From assembly GCF_030053775.1 (NCBI RefSeq), contig NZ_CP125669.1:1297962-1361961 (forward strand): a DNA stretch of 64,000 nucleotides, in the 5' to 3' direction. Position 1 is the stretch's first letter; each line of letters begins with the position of its first letter. The notes beneath the pieces are model-generated. The model saw only the letters and a program-made list of their open reading frames with translations. It made no database searches and was not told the origin of the DNA. The DNA comes from Acinetobacter corruptisaponis (GTDB lineage Bacteria; Pseudomonadota; Gammaproteobacteria; Pseudomonadales; Moraxellaceae). Both the position numbers and the translations under genes were made by a program. Positions 40,098-49,481 of this stretch are shown piece after piece.

Positions 40098-40119
40098 CCA
40101 GCTTAATGCTGGTTTTTTT
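40098..40119 (+). terminator. Terminator after tRNA-Leu copy 2
   Basis: Exact duplicate of the terminator at 34474-34495. Confidence 0.8.
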
Positions 40120-40160
40120 ATACCTGAAATTTAGGAATATAAAAAAAATGCCTTAATTAA

Positions 40161-41131
40161 CCTGAATCACGGATAAGCCATAGACTTGAAAAAGAGAAGG
40201 ACTAGAGCCATCAGTTAGTTACCACACAAAACTTACGACTCTAGTCCTTATGTTCGATAGTACCCAATTATTCTGTATAATTGATGATTTCTTTCTAAAA
40301 TTTGAATCAGTTTACTGGAACTTCTTAAAGCAAAATCTTAAATGCCTAAGAATTCGCCCTGCACAGCTCAGTATTTCTGAAATTGTCTTTATTGCAATTT
40401 GGTATAAACATTCACATTTCAATAACTTTAAAGCATTCTTTACGGCACTGAGACATAACTATTTTCATTTATTCAAAAGCCTGCCTTGTTACCAACGTAT
40501 GATTTACCTGATCAACACTCATCAACTGGCTTTACATGCCTTACATTTCGCCCTGATGAAAGATCAGCAAAGTCCTTATTTATGGATCGATTCAACGACA
40601 TTGGCTGTCTGTAAAAATCAGCGAATAAAAAGACATAAATCGCTAGCAGCAATTGCAACTCGTGGTAAAAGTTCTATGGGTTGGTTTTTTGGTTGTAAGT
40701 TGCATGTACTTATGAATCAGTCAGGTGAAATACTCAGCACAGCTTTATCAAATGGGCATACAGCAGATATAAAAATGGTTGAACAGTTAGTCAAGGGAAT
40801 GACTGCTAAATTGTATGCTGATCGTGGCTATATTAGTCATGAATTAAAGAGTAAATTAAGAGTACAAGATATTGATTTAATTACCTATCATCGAAAGAAC
40901 ATGAAATCTATACAGTTATCAAAAGCAGATGAATACCATCTGAAACAACGCAATAAGATTGAAACTTTATTCAGTTTGCTGAAGGGGGCGTACAATCTAG
41001 TGACGACTAGAGCGAGAAGTGTTGCAGGCTATTTAGCTGGTATTTACGCATCTTTATGTGCTTATCAAATATGTCATCAAAACAAGCCGATGATTCGTAT
41101 TATGGAAATATCGGCTTAAACAAGATTCGGG
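40161..41131 (+). mobile_element. IS982-family insertion sequence
   Basis: A 971-bp element with imperfect terminal inverted repeats: left CCTGAATCACGGATAAGCC; right, on the other strand, CCCGAATCTTGTTTAAGCC. It is flanked on both sides by TTAATTAA (40153-40160 and 41132-41139), which fits an 8-bp target duplication. It carries one intact transposase gene. It lies between the second tRNA-Leu and pgaD. Confidence 0.85.
40250..41119 (+). CDS. IS982-family transposase
   Basis: A 289-residue DDE transposase. The catalytic residues appear in WIDSTTLAVCKNQR (first Asp), LYADRGYIS (second Asp) and KQRNKIETLFSLLKG (Glu), all in the order of the IS982/DDE_Tnp_1 group. The N-terminal region (PAQLSISEIVFIAIWYKHSHF) is typical of IS982. 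The frame is uninterrupted, so the element may be active. Confidence 0.92.
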   Translation: MFDSTQLFCIIDDFFLKFESVYWNFLKQNLKCLRIRPAQLSISEIVFIAIWYKHSHFNNFKAFFTALRHNYFHLFKSLPCYQRMIYLINTHQLALHALHFALMKDQQSPYLWIDSTTLAVCKNQRIKRHKSLAAIATRGKSSMGWFFGCKLHVLMNQSGEILSTALSNGHTADIKMVEQLVKGMTAKLYADRGYISHELKSKLRVQDIDLITYHRKNMKSIQLSKADEYHLKQRNKIETLFSLLKGAYNLVTTRARSVAGYLAGIYASLCAYQICHQNKPMIRIMEISA

Positions 41132-41183
41132 TTAATTAAAAAATCAAGGCATTCAATATTATTTTCAGGCTCAAACCATAAAA

Positions 41184-41600
41184 TTATTCGACACGGATAA
41201 TTTTACCATTTTCATCGTGGTGTACGGTGGTGACTTTCTGCTGACGCCCCAACTGGATTTCCTGTTCAGGCAATTCAAAATAGCGCGCATAATCAGGCAG
41301 TGATTTTTCCACCACATGCGTTTTATGCACACGTTTTGCAGGTAAAAAACCCCATAGCAACAAGGCAACAGCACACAATACCAAAGCCGTTACGCCCTGC
41401 TCAATGCCATCACCAAAGGCTTCAACCAGACGTTGTGCCAGGTAGGTTTTCTTAATTTCCACCAAGACCCAAACCAGAATAAATGGTCGCCATAGCAGCA
41501 ACCAGCCTGCCCACATTATTGCTGTCGTTGTTGTTGATGCATAACGTTTATGCCATGGGAGCTGGCGACGTAAATCAATAATCAAACTGTTTGCTTTCAT
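41184..41600 (-). CDS. pgaD: PNAG synthesis subunit PgaD
   Basis: A 138-residue inner-membrane protein with two hydrophobic segments (TTTAIMWAGWLLLWRPFILVW and GVTALVLCAVALLLWGFLP) and a hydrophilic C-terminus. It partners PgaC in polymerising poly-beta-1,6-N-acetylglucosamine and is the site through which c-di-GMP acts in E. coli. It is 32 bp downstream of pgaC and its stop lies 52 bp from the IS982 element. Confidence 0.88.
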   Translation of the reverse strand: MKANSLIIDLRRQLPWHKRYASTTTTAIMWAGWLLLWRPFILVWVLVEIKKTYLAQRLVEAFGDGIEQGVTALVLCAVALLLWGFLPAKRVHKTHVVEKSLPDYARYFELPEQEIQLGRQQKVTTVHHDENGKIIRVE

Positions 41601-41632
41601 TGCTCTTTACTCAGCAAAATGAATCTTTAGAT

Positions 41633-42889
41633 TCAACGAATACCACGATCAGGACTGATCCAGCGGGCACGTTTTCCATCATTGCGTAGCAGCACTTTCG
41701 GAAAGGCGACGATTGTAGCAGTAATCGTGATTAACCAAAATACAAATGGGTACCAAATCATCCAATAATAATTTTTCCCTAAGCTTGGTTCATAACGACT
41801 ATCCATCCATTTGCTTAAAGCAAACTGAATTAAACAGGTGGCACCCAATAAAATTCCGCTGCCATAGGGTAAGAAAGGCGAGCTGACCACAGTTAATCCA
41901 GGAATTGGCAGAATAAAATGCAGCAGCCACATCACTGCCATGATCAACATCAAATAGGACCAGACTAATGTCAAACAAAGTTCCAGCATCAATGGCCATA
42001 AGAAGTTCAGCTTAGGCTTAAAGAACACATCAATATTCTTGACCAGCACCTGTGCCCCACCCATCGCCCAGCGTAAACGCTGTTTCCATAAACCGTTCAT
42101 GGTTTCTGGCATTAAAATCCACACCAGTGCATTTGGTTCAAAACGGACATCCCAACCTGCGCGCTGCAATTTCCAGGTGATATCAATATCTTCAGTCAAC
42201 ATATTCGGAGACCAGTAATCGACCTGATGCACCGCGCTTTTACGGAATGCGGTAATCACACCTGATACCGTGAATAAACGTCCAAAGGTGCGCTGGGCAC
42301 GTTTAATCATGCCCACAATTGAAGAAAACTCCCCAACCTGAATCCGCCCTAACAGGGTTGAACGGGTACGGATACGTGGATTTCCCGTTACCGCCGCCAC
42401 AGTCGAATCTTCAAGGAAATGTCGTATCATCCACTTGGCGGCATGTGGGTCAAGCAAGGCATCGCCATCAATACCAATCAGGAATTCAGCATCGGTCATT
42501 AGGCTACCTGCCTGCAAACCCATCGCCTTACCCTGATTCTGGGCCAAATGCACCACCCGCAATTTTTCATACTGGCTTGCCAGACGGTCTAGCACCTCGC
42601 CCGTGTTGTCGGAACTGCCATCATTGATCGCAATCACCTCAAAATCTGGATAGTCCAGTTGCAAGGCATGGCGAATGGTTTCATCTGCATTCTCCCCCTC
42701 ATTAAAGCAGGGAATCAATACCGCAACTTTAGGATAGCGTGGCAATGCGTCTGGTTGCTGGTAAGGTGGGTCCTGACGCTCTTTCCAGTAAAAAATCAGT
42801 GCCCCAATCATCCATAGATATGACATGAACAATGGATAATAGAACACAAACTTAATAGCTGATGACCATAATAAAGCAATCCAACTCAT
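41633..42889 (-). CDS. pgaC: Poly-beta-1,6-N-acetyl-D-glucosamine synthase PgaC
   Basis: A 418-residue inner-membrane family 2 glycosyltransferase that polymerises UDP-GlcNAc. Motifs: VLIPCFNEGENADETI, AINDGSSDNTGE, IGIDGDALLDPHA, TEDIDITWKLQ, and QRLRWAMGG (QxxRW). N-terminal and several C-terminal membrane helices are present. The start at 42889 has ggag 8 nt upstream; a longer frame would overlap pgaB. Confidence 0.95.
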   Translation of the reverse strand: MSWIALLWSSAIKFVFYYPLFMSYLWMIGALIFYWKERQDPPYQQPDALPRYPKVAVLIPCFNEGENADETIRHALQLDYPDFEVIAINDGSSDNTGEVLDRLASQYEKLRVVHLAQNQGKAMGLQAGSLMTDAEFLIGIDGDALLDPHAAKWMIRHFLEDSTVAAVTGNPRIRTRSTLLGRIQVGEFSSIVGMIKRAQRTFGRLFTVSGVITAFRKSAVHQVDYWSPNMLTEDIDITWKLQRAGWDVRFEPNALVWILMPETMNGLWKQRLRWAMGGAQVLVKNIDVFFKPKLNFLWPLMLELCLTLVWSYLMLIMAVMWLLHFILPIPGLTVVSSPFLPYGSGILLGATCLIQFALSKWMDSRYEPSLGKNYYWMIWYPFVFWLITITATIVAFPKVLLRNDGKRARWISPDRGIR

Positions 42890-42902
42890 TGATATGACTC
42901 CA

Positions 42903-44900
42903 TTATGGGACAAGCTGAGATGATTTTAGCCCAAATGCGTTATGCATGGTTTTTACATCTGGATGATCCTGAATCGGATCATCTGGATAATATGCAATAT
43001 GCATGGCGCCTTGTTCATACAGTGACTTGATGGTTGCCGCCATCTCTTCTGAGGGAACTTTCTGGTCATTGCGCCAGTTGGTTGCCTGTAGTTCCATCAC
43101 CGTTTTCTTAATGCCATTCGGATATTTCTTGACCCGATTTAAAATATCAGTGTAGAACTTGTCTGGATTTTTCACCTGTTCCATATAGGGCATCGCCATA
43201 ATGGCGGTGAAATCATAACGGTTAAGCGATTCCTCCAGAGACTGTGCATACCAGTTTTCCGCATACGGATTCAGGGCAACCTGTGCATACAGATTCCGTG
43301 CAGTCATTAAATAAGGCTGATATTGACGTACCTCGCCTGCAAGCTCCATTGCAAAGTCATCTAGATAACGGGTTTTAAAGGCCGTCCATTTTTGCAGGTC
43401 AGCATCATTGTTGCGTATTTTGGCAAGGTCGGTTGGCAAACCTTGTTTTGCATAAGCCGCCAATGCTTCTGGGCTGGCATCTTCATAGTCAGACAAAGTG
43501 ACATCATCATGGAACAGCAGGCCATCAAATGGGGTTGATTTCGCTAGGTCCTGATAAATTTCCTTAATGGTCTGCCGAGCTTCTGGTGAGAATGGACTTA
43601 AACGAATATAGCCCATATTTAAATGCTCACCTGATTTGGCCTGCTGGGTTTCAACCAGCTCATCTGCAACAGGGTCTTTTTTTGGTAATTCCCACGCCAG
43701 TAACGGCATCCACGCATATAAACGCTGTACCTGTGTTCTGGTCTGAATTTGCCAGGCCACGCGATTAAACAGGTCTGCACGCATCGGGATATGACGGTTC
43801 GGGAAATACACCATATCTGCCGAACCATTCGCATCGGGGTCAGAAAAGGCCTGTAGATAAACGGTGTTTACGCCCATACCATTAATTCGATCCAGTAAAT
43901 GTCCCAGATTACGTTCCTGTTGCTGCGGATCAGGATCATAGATATAGTCTAAATCGACATGCATGATTTTTTGCGGACGATTATTGTCACCGAGGTTCAG
44001 TTCACGGTTCTTGATTTCCTGCGCGAGCGCGCTGGTTGACATATTGCCCTGAATCAAGATACGGCTCATATTCTGAATGGATTGTTTGGCGTGGTCTGCC
44101 CCATCATCCAAGGTAATGGTGATCGGCATGCCCAGTTGCTTGGCGGTTTTGACCAACTGCATGTTGTAGCGGCCATAAGGCCAGACCATCACACGAGGTG
44201 AACGCAGACCATGTGCCTTTAACAGGTCATTGTTCTTTTTTAGGTCCTGATAGACACGTGCCTGATAATCGGCATCATTTTCATAACTTTTGCTTTTAGT
44301 ATCATAAATGCGGGTAATGGCGGCAGGCTCCAGATTACCCTGTGGATTTGCATTAATCCCCTGATGCAAATGATAACTATGGCTGGCAATCTCCACCAAG
44401 CCGCTATTCTGCATCTCCTTAAGCTCGTCCCAGCTCAAGATTTTGTTCCTTGCGATGCTTTCCCCACCAAAATCCACATTCTGGTTCTCTTTCGGTTCCA
44501 GCCATGAACCGACCACAGCTAAAACCACAGGGATTTTTTTGGCACGAATTACGGGATAGGCATTTTGATAAAAAGATTGATAGCCATCATCCACCGTCAG
44601 TAATACAGGTTTACTAGGCAATTTATACTGGCCTTGATGGGCTTTAATCAGTTGATCCACATTAATAAAATGGAAGCCATTATTTTTTAACCAATCAATA
44701 TGCTGACTAAACTGCTGTGCAGTAACCGCATAACTTGGGATCAATGCATCTTTATGCTCTGTGATTTCATGGTAACCAATGACGGTTAACGTTGTCGCAT
44801 CAATTTTTGGATTTGCCGCAAAAATGGTGGTGGTTGCAACCACACCGAATACAAGACCCAAAAATGTTTTTAAGGTCGGAGACACTAAACGTGTTGTCAT
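42903..44900 (-). CDS. pgaB: PNAG N-deacetylase PgaB
   Basis: A 665-residue two-domain periplasmic protein with a signal peptide ending about IFAA. The N-terminal polysaccharide deacetylase domain shows YHEITEHKD, LLTVDDGYQSFYQ (the DD metal site) and IASHSYHLHQG (HxxxH). The C-terminal GH153-type domain includes YLQAFSDPDANG and LLFHDDVTLSD. It deacetylates PNAG for export. The start at 44900 gives the best signal peptide. In related genomes pgaA (outer-membrane porin) precedes pgaB; here it does not. Confidence 0.94.
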   Translation of the reverse strand: MTTRLVSPTLKTFLGLVFGVVATTTIFAANPKIDATTLTVIGYHEITEHKDALIPSYAVTAQQFSQHIDWLKNNGFHFINVDQLIKAHQGQYKLPSKPVLLTVDDGYQSFYQNAYPVIRAKKIPVVLAVVGSWLEPKENQNVDFGGESIARNKILSWDELKEMQNSGLVEIASHSYHLHQGINANPQGNLEPAAITRIYDTKSKSYENDADYQARVYQDLKKNNDLLKAHGLRSPRVMVWPYGRYNMQLVKTAKQLGMPITITLDDGADHAKQSIQNMSRILIQGNMSTSALAQEIKNRELNLGDNNRPQKIMHVDLDYIYDPDPQQQERNLGHLLDRINGMGVNTVYLQAFSDPDANGSADMVYFPNRHIPMRADLFNRVAWQIQTRTQVQRLYAWMPLLAWELPKKDPVADELVETQQAKSGEHLNMGYIRLSPFSPEARQTIKEIYQDLAKSTPFDGLLFHDDVTLSDYEDASPEALAAYAKQGLPTDLAKIRNNDADLQKWTAFKTRYLDDFAMELAGEVRQYQPYLMTARNLYAQVALNPYAENWYAQSLEESLNRYDFTAIMAMPYMEQVKNPDKFYTDILNRVKKYPNGIKKTVMELQATNWRNDQKVPSEEMAATIKSLYEQGAMHIAYYPDDPIQDHPDVKTMHNAFGLKSSQLVP

Positions 44901-45146
44901 AGAGATATTGTCTCGATACAGGAAAGTCGCTGGGGACGAAGCAGGCATGAATGGTCTTAGGATTTAGGCAAAATCATAAGCGTTCTAGCGTGTCAGCTGA
45001 AAGTAAGGATTGTATTTATAATTTTGCAAACTGAAAATAATCTTAAAAGTATATATTATGAAATTTATCGTAAAATAATAGATATGATGAAAATACAATC
45101 ATACTCCTAACTTTAATAAGGTTAGGAGTGTAAAACCTTATAGAGA

Positions 45147-45548
45147 TTAATATTCAATACTTTGGAAATTTGGATTTTCCGATAACTGCTGTAAATAGTA
45201 GCGCTCTTTCTGGTAGAAATATTTACATAAACGGTTGACCCACTCACCACGGCGGAACGTCAATATTTTTTTATGGATACCATCATATTCCAGCAGCACC
45301 ACATTGCGGTCATCTTCGGATGAGGCCAGACGGGTAATCTTATAATTATGAGGTGCATGCTGGTGAGCAGGTTGCAAGGCCCTTACGATTTCAACTTTAT
45401 AATCGCCATCAATCCAGTAATGCCGATCCATAAGCGCCTGTTCATTGACCCAAAATCCTGTTTGCGCCCCATCATGCGTATCAATCAGGAAAAAATGGTC
45501 CAGCTCTTTTAATAACTCTGATGCAGTGATATCCAAATAATCATTCAT
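45147..45548 (-). CDS. Hypothetical protein
   Basis: A 133-residue soluble protein rich in Tyr, His and charged residues (GFWVNEQALMDRHYWIDGDYKVEIVRAL, FRRGEWVNRLCKYFYQKERYYL). No known domain recognised. It is monocistronic, 199 bp upstream of the longest pgaB frame, where pgaA would be expected, but it has no signal peptide or porin character. Confidence 0.65.
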   Translation of the reverse strand: MNDYLDITASELLKELDHFFLIDTHDGAQTGFWVNEQALMDRHYWIDGDYKVEIVRALQPAHQHAPHNYKITRLASSEDDRNVVLLEYDGIHKKILTFRRGEWVNRLCKYFYQKERYYLQQLSENPNFQSIEY

Positions 45549-45926
45549 ATCATACCTCTACTCATTCAAATTTTTATCGCTTGCCTGAGGCAATTACAGC
45601 ATTTTTATATTTAAGCAACTATCATACGTGACCAAGCACAACCCTATAGTGACCTTATAAGCAAATTTCCCAAATTTTAAAATATGATTTTTTATTCAGC
45701 ACATTGTCATTTACAGGGAAATTGCTCTTTGAACTCAAAGATATACAGGACTGTATAGAGAATCAACCATTTTTTCCCAGACTATGAAAAAAATCAGATA
45801 AAAAGAAAGTCATTTAAAATCAAAAAGTTATTATATAATTATTAATAATGTTTTATATAACTGATTTTAAAGTGATTTAGTAGAAATTCAAGCCTAAACC
45901 ACTTTATTGTTTCTACAACGAACGGT
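45549..45926. other. Intergenic region, no gene seen
   Basis: A 378-bp AT-rich stretch between a hypothetical gene (its promoter side) and the FKBP gene end. I find no reading frame, RNA or clear repeat. Confidence 0.55.
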
Positions 45927-46268
45927 CTATTCGTCGCGTGTCTTGACATCAAACAGTTCAATTTCAAAGGTCAGGTTTGAGTTGGCAGGAATAATTTTTC
46001 CCATCTTACGTTCACCATAAGCCAAGTGTGCAGGAACAATTAGTTTACGCTTGCCGCCAACCCGCATCCCCATAATGCCCTGGTCCCAGCCCTTGATCAC
46101 TCGTCCAGTGCCAATCACGGTTTCAAAATAATTCCCACGGTCTATTGAAGAGTCAAACTTGGTTCCATCTTCCAACCAGCCTGTATAATGGGTGGTAATC
46201 AGGGCGCCTTTTACGGCCTCTTTACCCTCACCCACTTTTAAGTCAATAATCTGTAATTCCGCACTCAT
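45927..46268 (-). CDS. FKBP-type peptidyl-prolyl isomerase
   Basis: A 113-residue single-domain FKBP. VGEGKEAVKGALITTHYTGWLEDGTKFDSS, FETVIGTGRVIKGWDQGIMGMRVGGKRKL and HLAYGER are the classical active-site segments. No signal peptide, so it is cytoplasmic; it accelerates proline isomerisation during folding. The start at 46268 has ggagag upstream. It is 30 bp downstream of the YaeQ gene, a likely operon. Confidence 0.93.
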   Translation of the reverse strand: MSAELQIIDLKVGEGKEAVKGALITTHYTGWLEDGTKFDSSIDRGNYFETVIGTGRVIKGWDQGIMGMRVGGKRKLIVPAHLAYGERKMGKIIPANSNLTFEIELFDVKTRDE

Positions 46269-46298
46269 CGCTCTCTCCAAATTTCTTTCAGTTCAACA

Positions 46299-46829
46299 TT
46301 ATTGCAATTGTTGCCACTGGATGTCGACCTGTCCTTTGTCACTGAGCAAGGTCCATTCACCATCCATGATATTCAGTTGCAACTGCATGGTACGTTCACA
46401 CAATTGTTCAAGTGCCTGTGTGGTTTGCGGAGCCAGTTGCCAAACCTCGACATTGCTGAGTGTCTTGATCTTGGTATTTTTCTGCCACCAGTCATCTGCC
46501 TGGGAACCATAGGCAATCACGGCAACTTTCTTGCAACGCGCGCTAGCTTTCTTTACTTTATCTTCCGATGGACATCCGACTTCAATCCATTTTTCCAGCA
46601 AACCTGTCAGGTCTTTCTGCCATAACGCAGGTTCATCAGTTTCAAACAGGTCTTTTGTGAATTCCAACTGCTCATCCGCATAACGCGCATAGGCTAAAAT
46701 ACGCACCATTAAACGTTCAATGGTTTCTGATGGATGCAATGCCAGCGTCAACTGGTAATCTGCATAGATATGCTCATCCATATTGGCAATATTCAGGTCT
46801 GCCTTATATATTGTTGCTTTTAACGCCAT
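46299..46829 (-). CDS. yaeQ: YaeQ family protein
   Basis: A 176-residue member of the YaeQ family, which has a PD-(D/E)XK-like nuclease fold but no established activity. Recognised from the opening MALKATIYKADLNIANMDEHIYADYQLTLALHPSET and the EVGCPSEDKVKKAS and VAVIAYGSQADDWW segments. The start at 46829 gives the normal family N-terminus; an in-frame ATG ten codons upstream is less likely. Confidence 0.9.
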   Translation of the reverse strand: MALKATIYKADLNIANMDEHIYADYQLTLALHPSETIERLMVRILAYARYADEQLEFTKDLFETDEPALWQKDLTGLLEKWIEVGCPSEDKVKKASARCKKVAVIAYGSQADDWWQKNTKIKTLSNVEVWQLAPQTTQALEQLCERTMQLQLNIMDGEWTLLSDKGQVDIQWQQLQ

Positions 46830-46917
46830 AAACGGTGCTCTTAAATATAGTGTGTTCAAATTTGGCGCTAAGCATACTCTATTTTATAGGACAACATGAG
46901 CCAATTTGACCAACTGG

Positions 46918-47967
46918 TTATCCATCTCTATTGATACGACACGCCAACAACTGCGTTTCAAATGCCAACCAATCCTGCTGGACTTGGGTAATGATTTCTA
47001 TTCGGTTATCAATACTTTCTTCCGCCGACTTATAGTTAAACTGTTGGGGATTAAAATTAAAGCTTTTCCAGCCCTGATCGGTATTAAAAATTCCCTTGAT
47101 ACGCACCCAGTCTTGCTGGGCACACAACAGGTCTAACAACTCATAAAAATTAAACTGCCAGCGCTTCGGTAATTTCCACCCTGCCACCGTAAATCCCTGG
47201 GCAGTCTCAACATAGTGGTAAGGAAGCTGCTTGATTTCCTGTTCCTGAATGGCGGCCTGTGTTTTTTGCAACTTTAATAAGGGCTGAATTTTACGTTGGA
47301 CAGGCTGTTGGGCAATATCAATTTTTTCAAGCTCGACCTGTCCCTGCTCAGTCTCAAACCAATGTTGCACATAGGTCTGGTATTCCTGTTTTAACGCCAG
47401 ATAAGCTTGGTGGTCAGCCTCATTCATCAAATCAATATGTGAGATGACCACGATTTGTGCCGCTTTCAACTGATCGGTATATAAGTTCTGCTGTACCCAG
47501 TCTTGGTCATGCAAACGGCTGCCATCCACAACCACCACCAAGGCACGCATTGCCAGACTGCTTTGCCAATGGGGTTCTGTCAGTTGTTCCAGCAATTGTG
47601 CGGGATGCCCTAAACCTGTGGGTTCTATAAATAATCGGTCTGGTTTGCTTTCACTTAAAAGACGCGCAAGCGCAATTTGCATGGGCAGTTGACTACTACA
47701 GCATAAACAACCACCCAGCAGTTCTTTGACAGCATAGCCCTGTTGTTGACTAATCAATTGCTGGTCAACACCGATTTGACCAAATTCATTCATCAATACC
47801 GCCCACACCTCATGTTCAGGCTTTTGGCTCAGTAAATGTTGCAGTAGCGTGGTTTTACCCGCCCCTAAAAAGCCAGAAATAATATGGGTTGGAACAGGTT
47901 GAGGTGCAATAAATTTCACAGTGTCTGACAGGTGCAAAAGATTTATTCTAACGGCAAAGTTGCCCAT
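46918..47967 (-). CDS. COG0523 (CobW/ZigA-like) metallochaperone GTPase
   Basis: A 349-residue G3E GTPase. HIISGFLGAGKTTLLQHLL is the P-loop, GGCLCCS is the metal-binding CxCC motif, IEPTGLGHP is Walker B-like, and SHIDL replaces NKxD. A CobW C-terminal domain follows. Such proteins traffic zinc, cobalt or other metals; ZigA of A. baumannii is a relative. I see no clear Zur box upstream, so the metal is not assigned. ATG at 47967. Confidence 0.88.
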   Translation of the reverse strand: MGNFAVRINLLHLSDTVKFIAPQPVPTHIISGFLGAGKTTLLQHLLSQKPEHEVWAVLMNEFGQIGVDQQLISQQQGYAVKELLGGCLCCSSQLPMQIALARLLSESKPDRLFIEPTGLGHPAQLLEQLTEPHWQSSLAMRALVVVVDGSRLHDQDWVQQNLYTDQLKAAQIVVISHIDLMNEADHQAYLALKQEYQTYVQHWFETEQGQVELEKIDIAQQPVQRKIQPLLKLQKTQAAIQEQEIKQLPYHYVETAQGFTVAGWKLPKRWQFNFYELLDLLCAQQDWVRIKGIFNTDQGWKSFNFNPQQFNYKSAEESIDNRIEIITQVQQDWLAFETQLLACRINRDG

Positions 47968-48405
47968 CAAAAAGGAACTTTAGAGATTTTATGGTGATTT
48001 ACCACAAAACAAACATAACCGACAATTATTTTTATAAATACAAACCGAGTCACAAAAATATCTTCATTTTTTCCATTTAAGCTCATTTTTAAATGGAATA
48101 TCCAATTATGGATATTTCTTACACAACCAATAAATGTTATTCATCCGTAAACCACAAGATTATTTTTTAATCAACCCAACATATTTACATACATTTCACA
48201 TCGAAATACCACCTATTGTTTTTACAAATACATTACACAGACGGCCAAAATGATTCAAATTGTTAAGAACAACGTAATAGATTGTTAAGAATATTGCTGC
48301 AAATAGATTTGGCACATAGCATGAACTTCATGCCGAAATGAGGAGTTTGGATAAATCGAATTCCATATTGAGGCTGTTATTTTAAACGAAATAAGGATGC
48401 CAAAC
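47968..48405. promoter_or_regulatory. Divergent promoter region with two palindromes
   Basis: In this 438-bp gene-free stretch TTCCATTT (48071-48078) is mirrored by AAATGGAA (48091-48098), and AATATCC (48097-48103) by GGATATT (48110-48116). Either could be an operator for the GTPase gene or for the small secreted protein to the right. Confidence 0.4.
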
Positions 48406-48606
48406 ATGAAACTTATTAAGACACTTCTTGCTACAACACTTACTCTTGCTGCCGCTTCAACATTTGCTGCACCAACCAAAGAAGCCAAAACTGAAACTGA
48501 AGAAAAAGTTGTTGTTACAACACAGGAGCAACCAGAAACTCAAGCTGCAACAACTGATGCAACAGCGACTGAAGCTGCTCCAGCATCTACACCAGCAAGC
48601 AACTAA
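48406..48606 (+). CDS. Small secreted Thr/Ala/Glu-rich protein
   Basis: A 66-residue product: a Sec signal peptide (MKLIKTLLATTLTLAAASTFA-APT), then a disordered, highly biased tail of Thr, Glu, Ala and Lys. The start at 48406 is favoured by aagga 8 nt upstream; an ATG three codons earlier is also in frame. Two hairpins follow. Function unknown; similar low-complexity secreted peptides are common in Acinetobacter. Confidence 0.65.
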   Translation: MKLIKTLLATTLTLAAASTFAAPTKEAKTETEEKVVVTTQEQPETQAATTDATATEAAPASTPASN

Positions 48607-48639
48607 ACTGATCTTAAGGTTCCTCCAGACCTTTAGACC

Positions 48640-48712
48640 AACATTTGTAATGACTTAAATTTATTTCATTACAAATGTTAAAGATCGAGCCATGCTGCGG
48701 TTCGATCTTTTT
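48640..48712 (+). terminator. Two consecutive hairpins after the small secreted protein
   Basis: ACATTTGTAATGA is mirrored by TCATTACAAATGT, and AGATCGA (near 48682) by TCGATCT followed by a T-run at about 48712. The second is a standard terminator. Confidence 0.75.
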
Positions 48713-48741
48713 TATTGGAGAACTTTTTTAATCTTTATCAA

Positions 48742-49263
48742 TCAGCACTGCGTTGATTTCTTGAAAATGCTGCATGAGGGCTGATGGACTTCCTGTAGAC
48801 GCATCTCCTTACGCTGTTCCGCGGCTTCAAAACGGCAACGCTTCCAGTCGGTATCCAGCTTTAATGATGGAACTTCTTTCGGCTTACGTTCCTCATCAAC
48901 GGCAACCATCGTGAAATAACAGGTGTTGGTATGGCGAATGGTACGTTTCTGGATATTCTGTGCCTCCACACGTATTCCCACTTCCATTGAAGTACGTCCA
49001 ACATGATTGACACTGGCAAGGAATGTCACCAGTTCGCCCACATAAATAGGCTCTTTAAAATTCACCTTGTCTACTGACAATGTCACAACATAGCTGCCTG
49101 AATAACGGCTTGCACAGGCATATGCCACTTGGTCAAGCAGCTTTAAAATTGCCCCACCATGCACATTGCCTGAAAAATTAGCCATATCAGGAGTCATTAA
49201 AACTGACATGGTTAATTCTGACTGGTCATCAGGTGCGTGGTTCAATTGATCTAATGGAGACAT
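48742..49263 (-). CDS. Acyl-CoA thioesterase (hotdog fold)
   Basis: A 173-residue YciA/BACH-type thioesterase. The hotdog signature NFSGNVHGGAILKLLDQVAYACASRYSG contains the catalytic region, followed by VDKVNFKEPIYVGELVTFLASV and the C-terminal YFTMVAVDEERKPKEVP. It hydrolyses acyl-CoAs in the cytoplasm; chain-length preference cannot be read from sequence. Monocistronic. Confidence 0.9.
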   Translation of the reverse strand: MSPLDQLNHAPDDQSELTMSVLMTPDMANFSGNVHGGAILKLLDQVAYACASRYSGSYVVTLSVDKVNFKEPIYVGELVTFLASVNHVGRTSMEVGIRVEAQNIQKRTIRHTNTCYFTMVAVDEERKPKEVPSLKLDTDWKRCRFEAAEQRKEMRLQEVHQPSCSIFKKSTQC

Positions 49264-49481
49264 GGGGAGAACTCATTGGGAATACAACTATAGTATTATC
49301 GTTGATTCAGCCTTTTAAAAATACGCATAAACGCATAAAACATCATCAAACTTTTTGATGATGTTTCATTTATTATTTCAGAATGATTACATTTAAGGCA
49401 TTTCTTTAAAATTCCACCTCAAATATGGATTGTTTATTTTGAGAAAAAATATTTTCCATATTTGAAAATGATATTCATGGA

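Noticed and set aside
46859..46859. Longer start for YaeQ
   Set aside because: Adds ten residues absent from the typical MALKATIY N-terminus.
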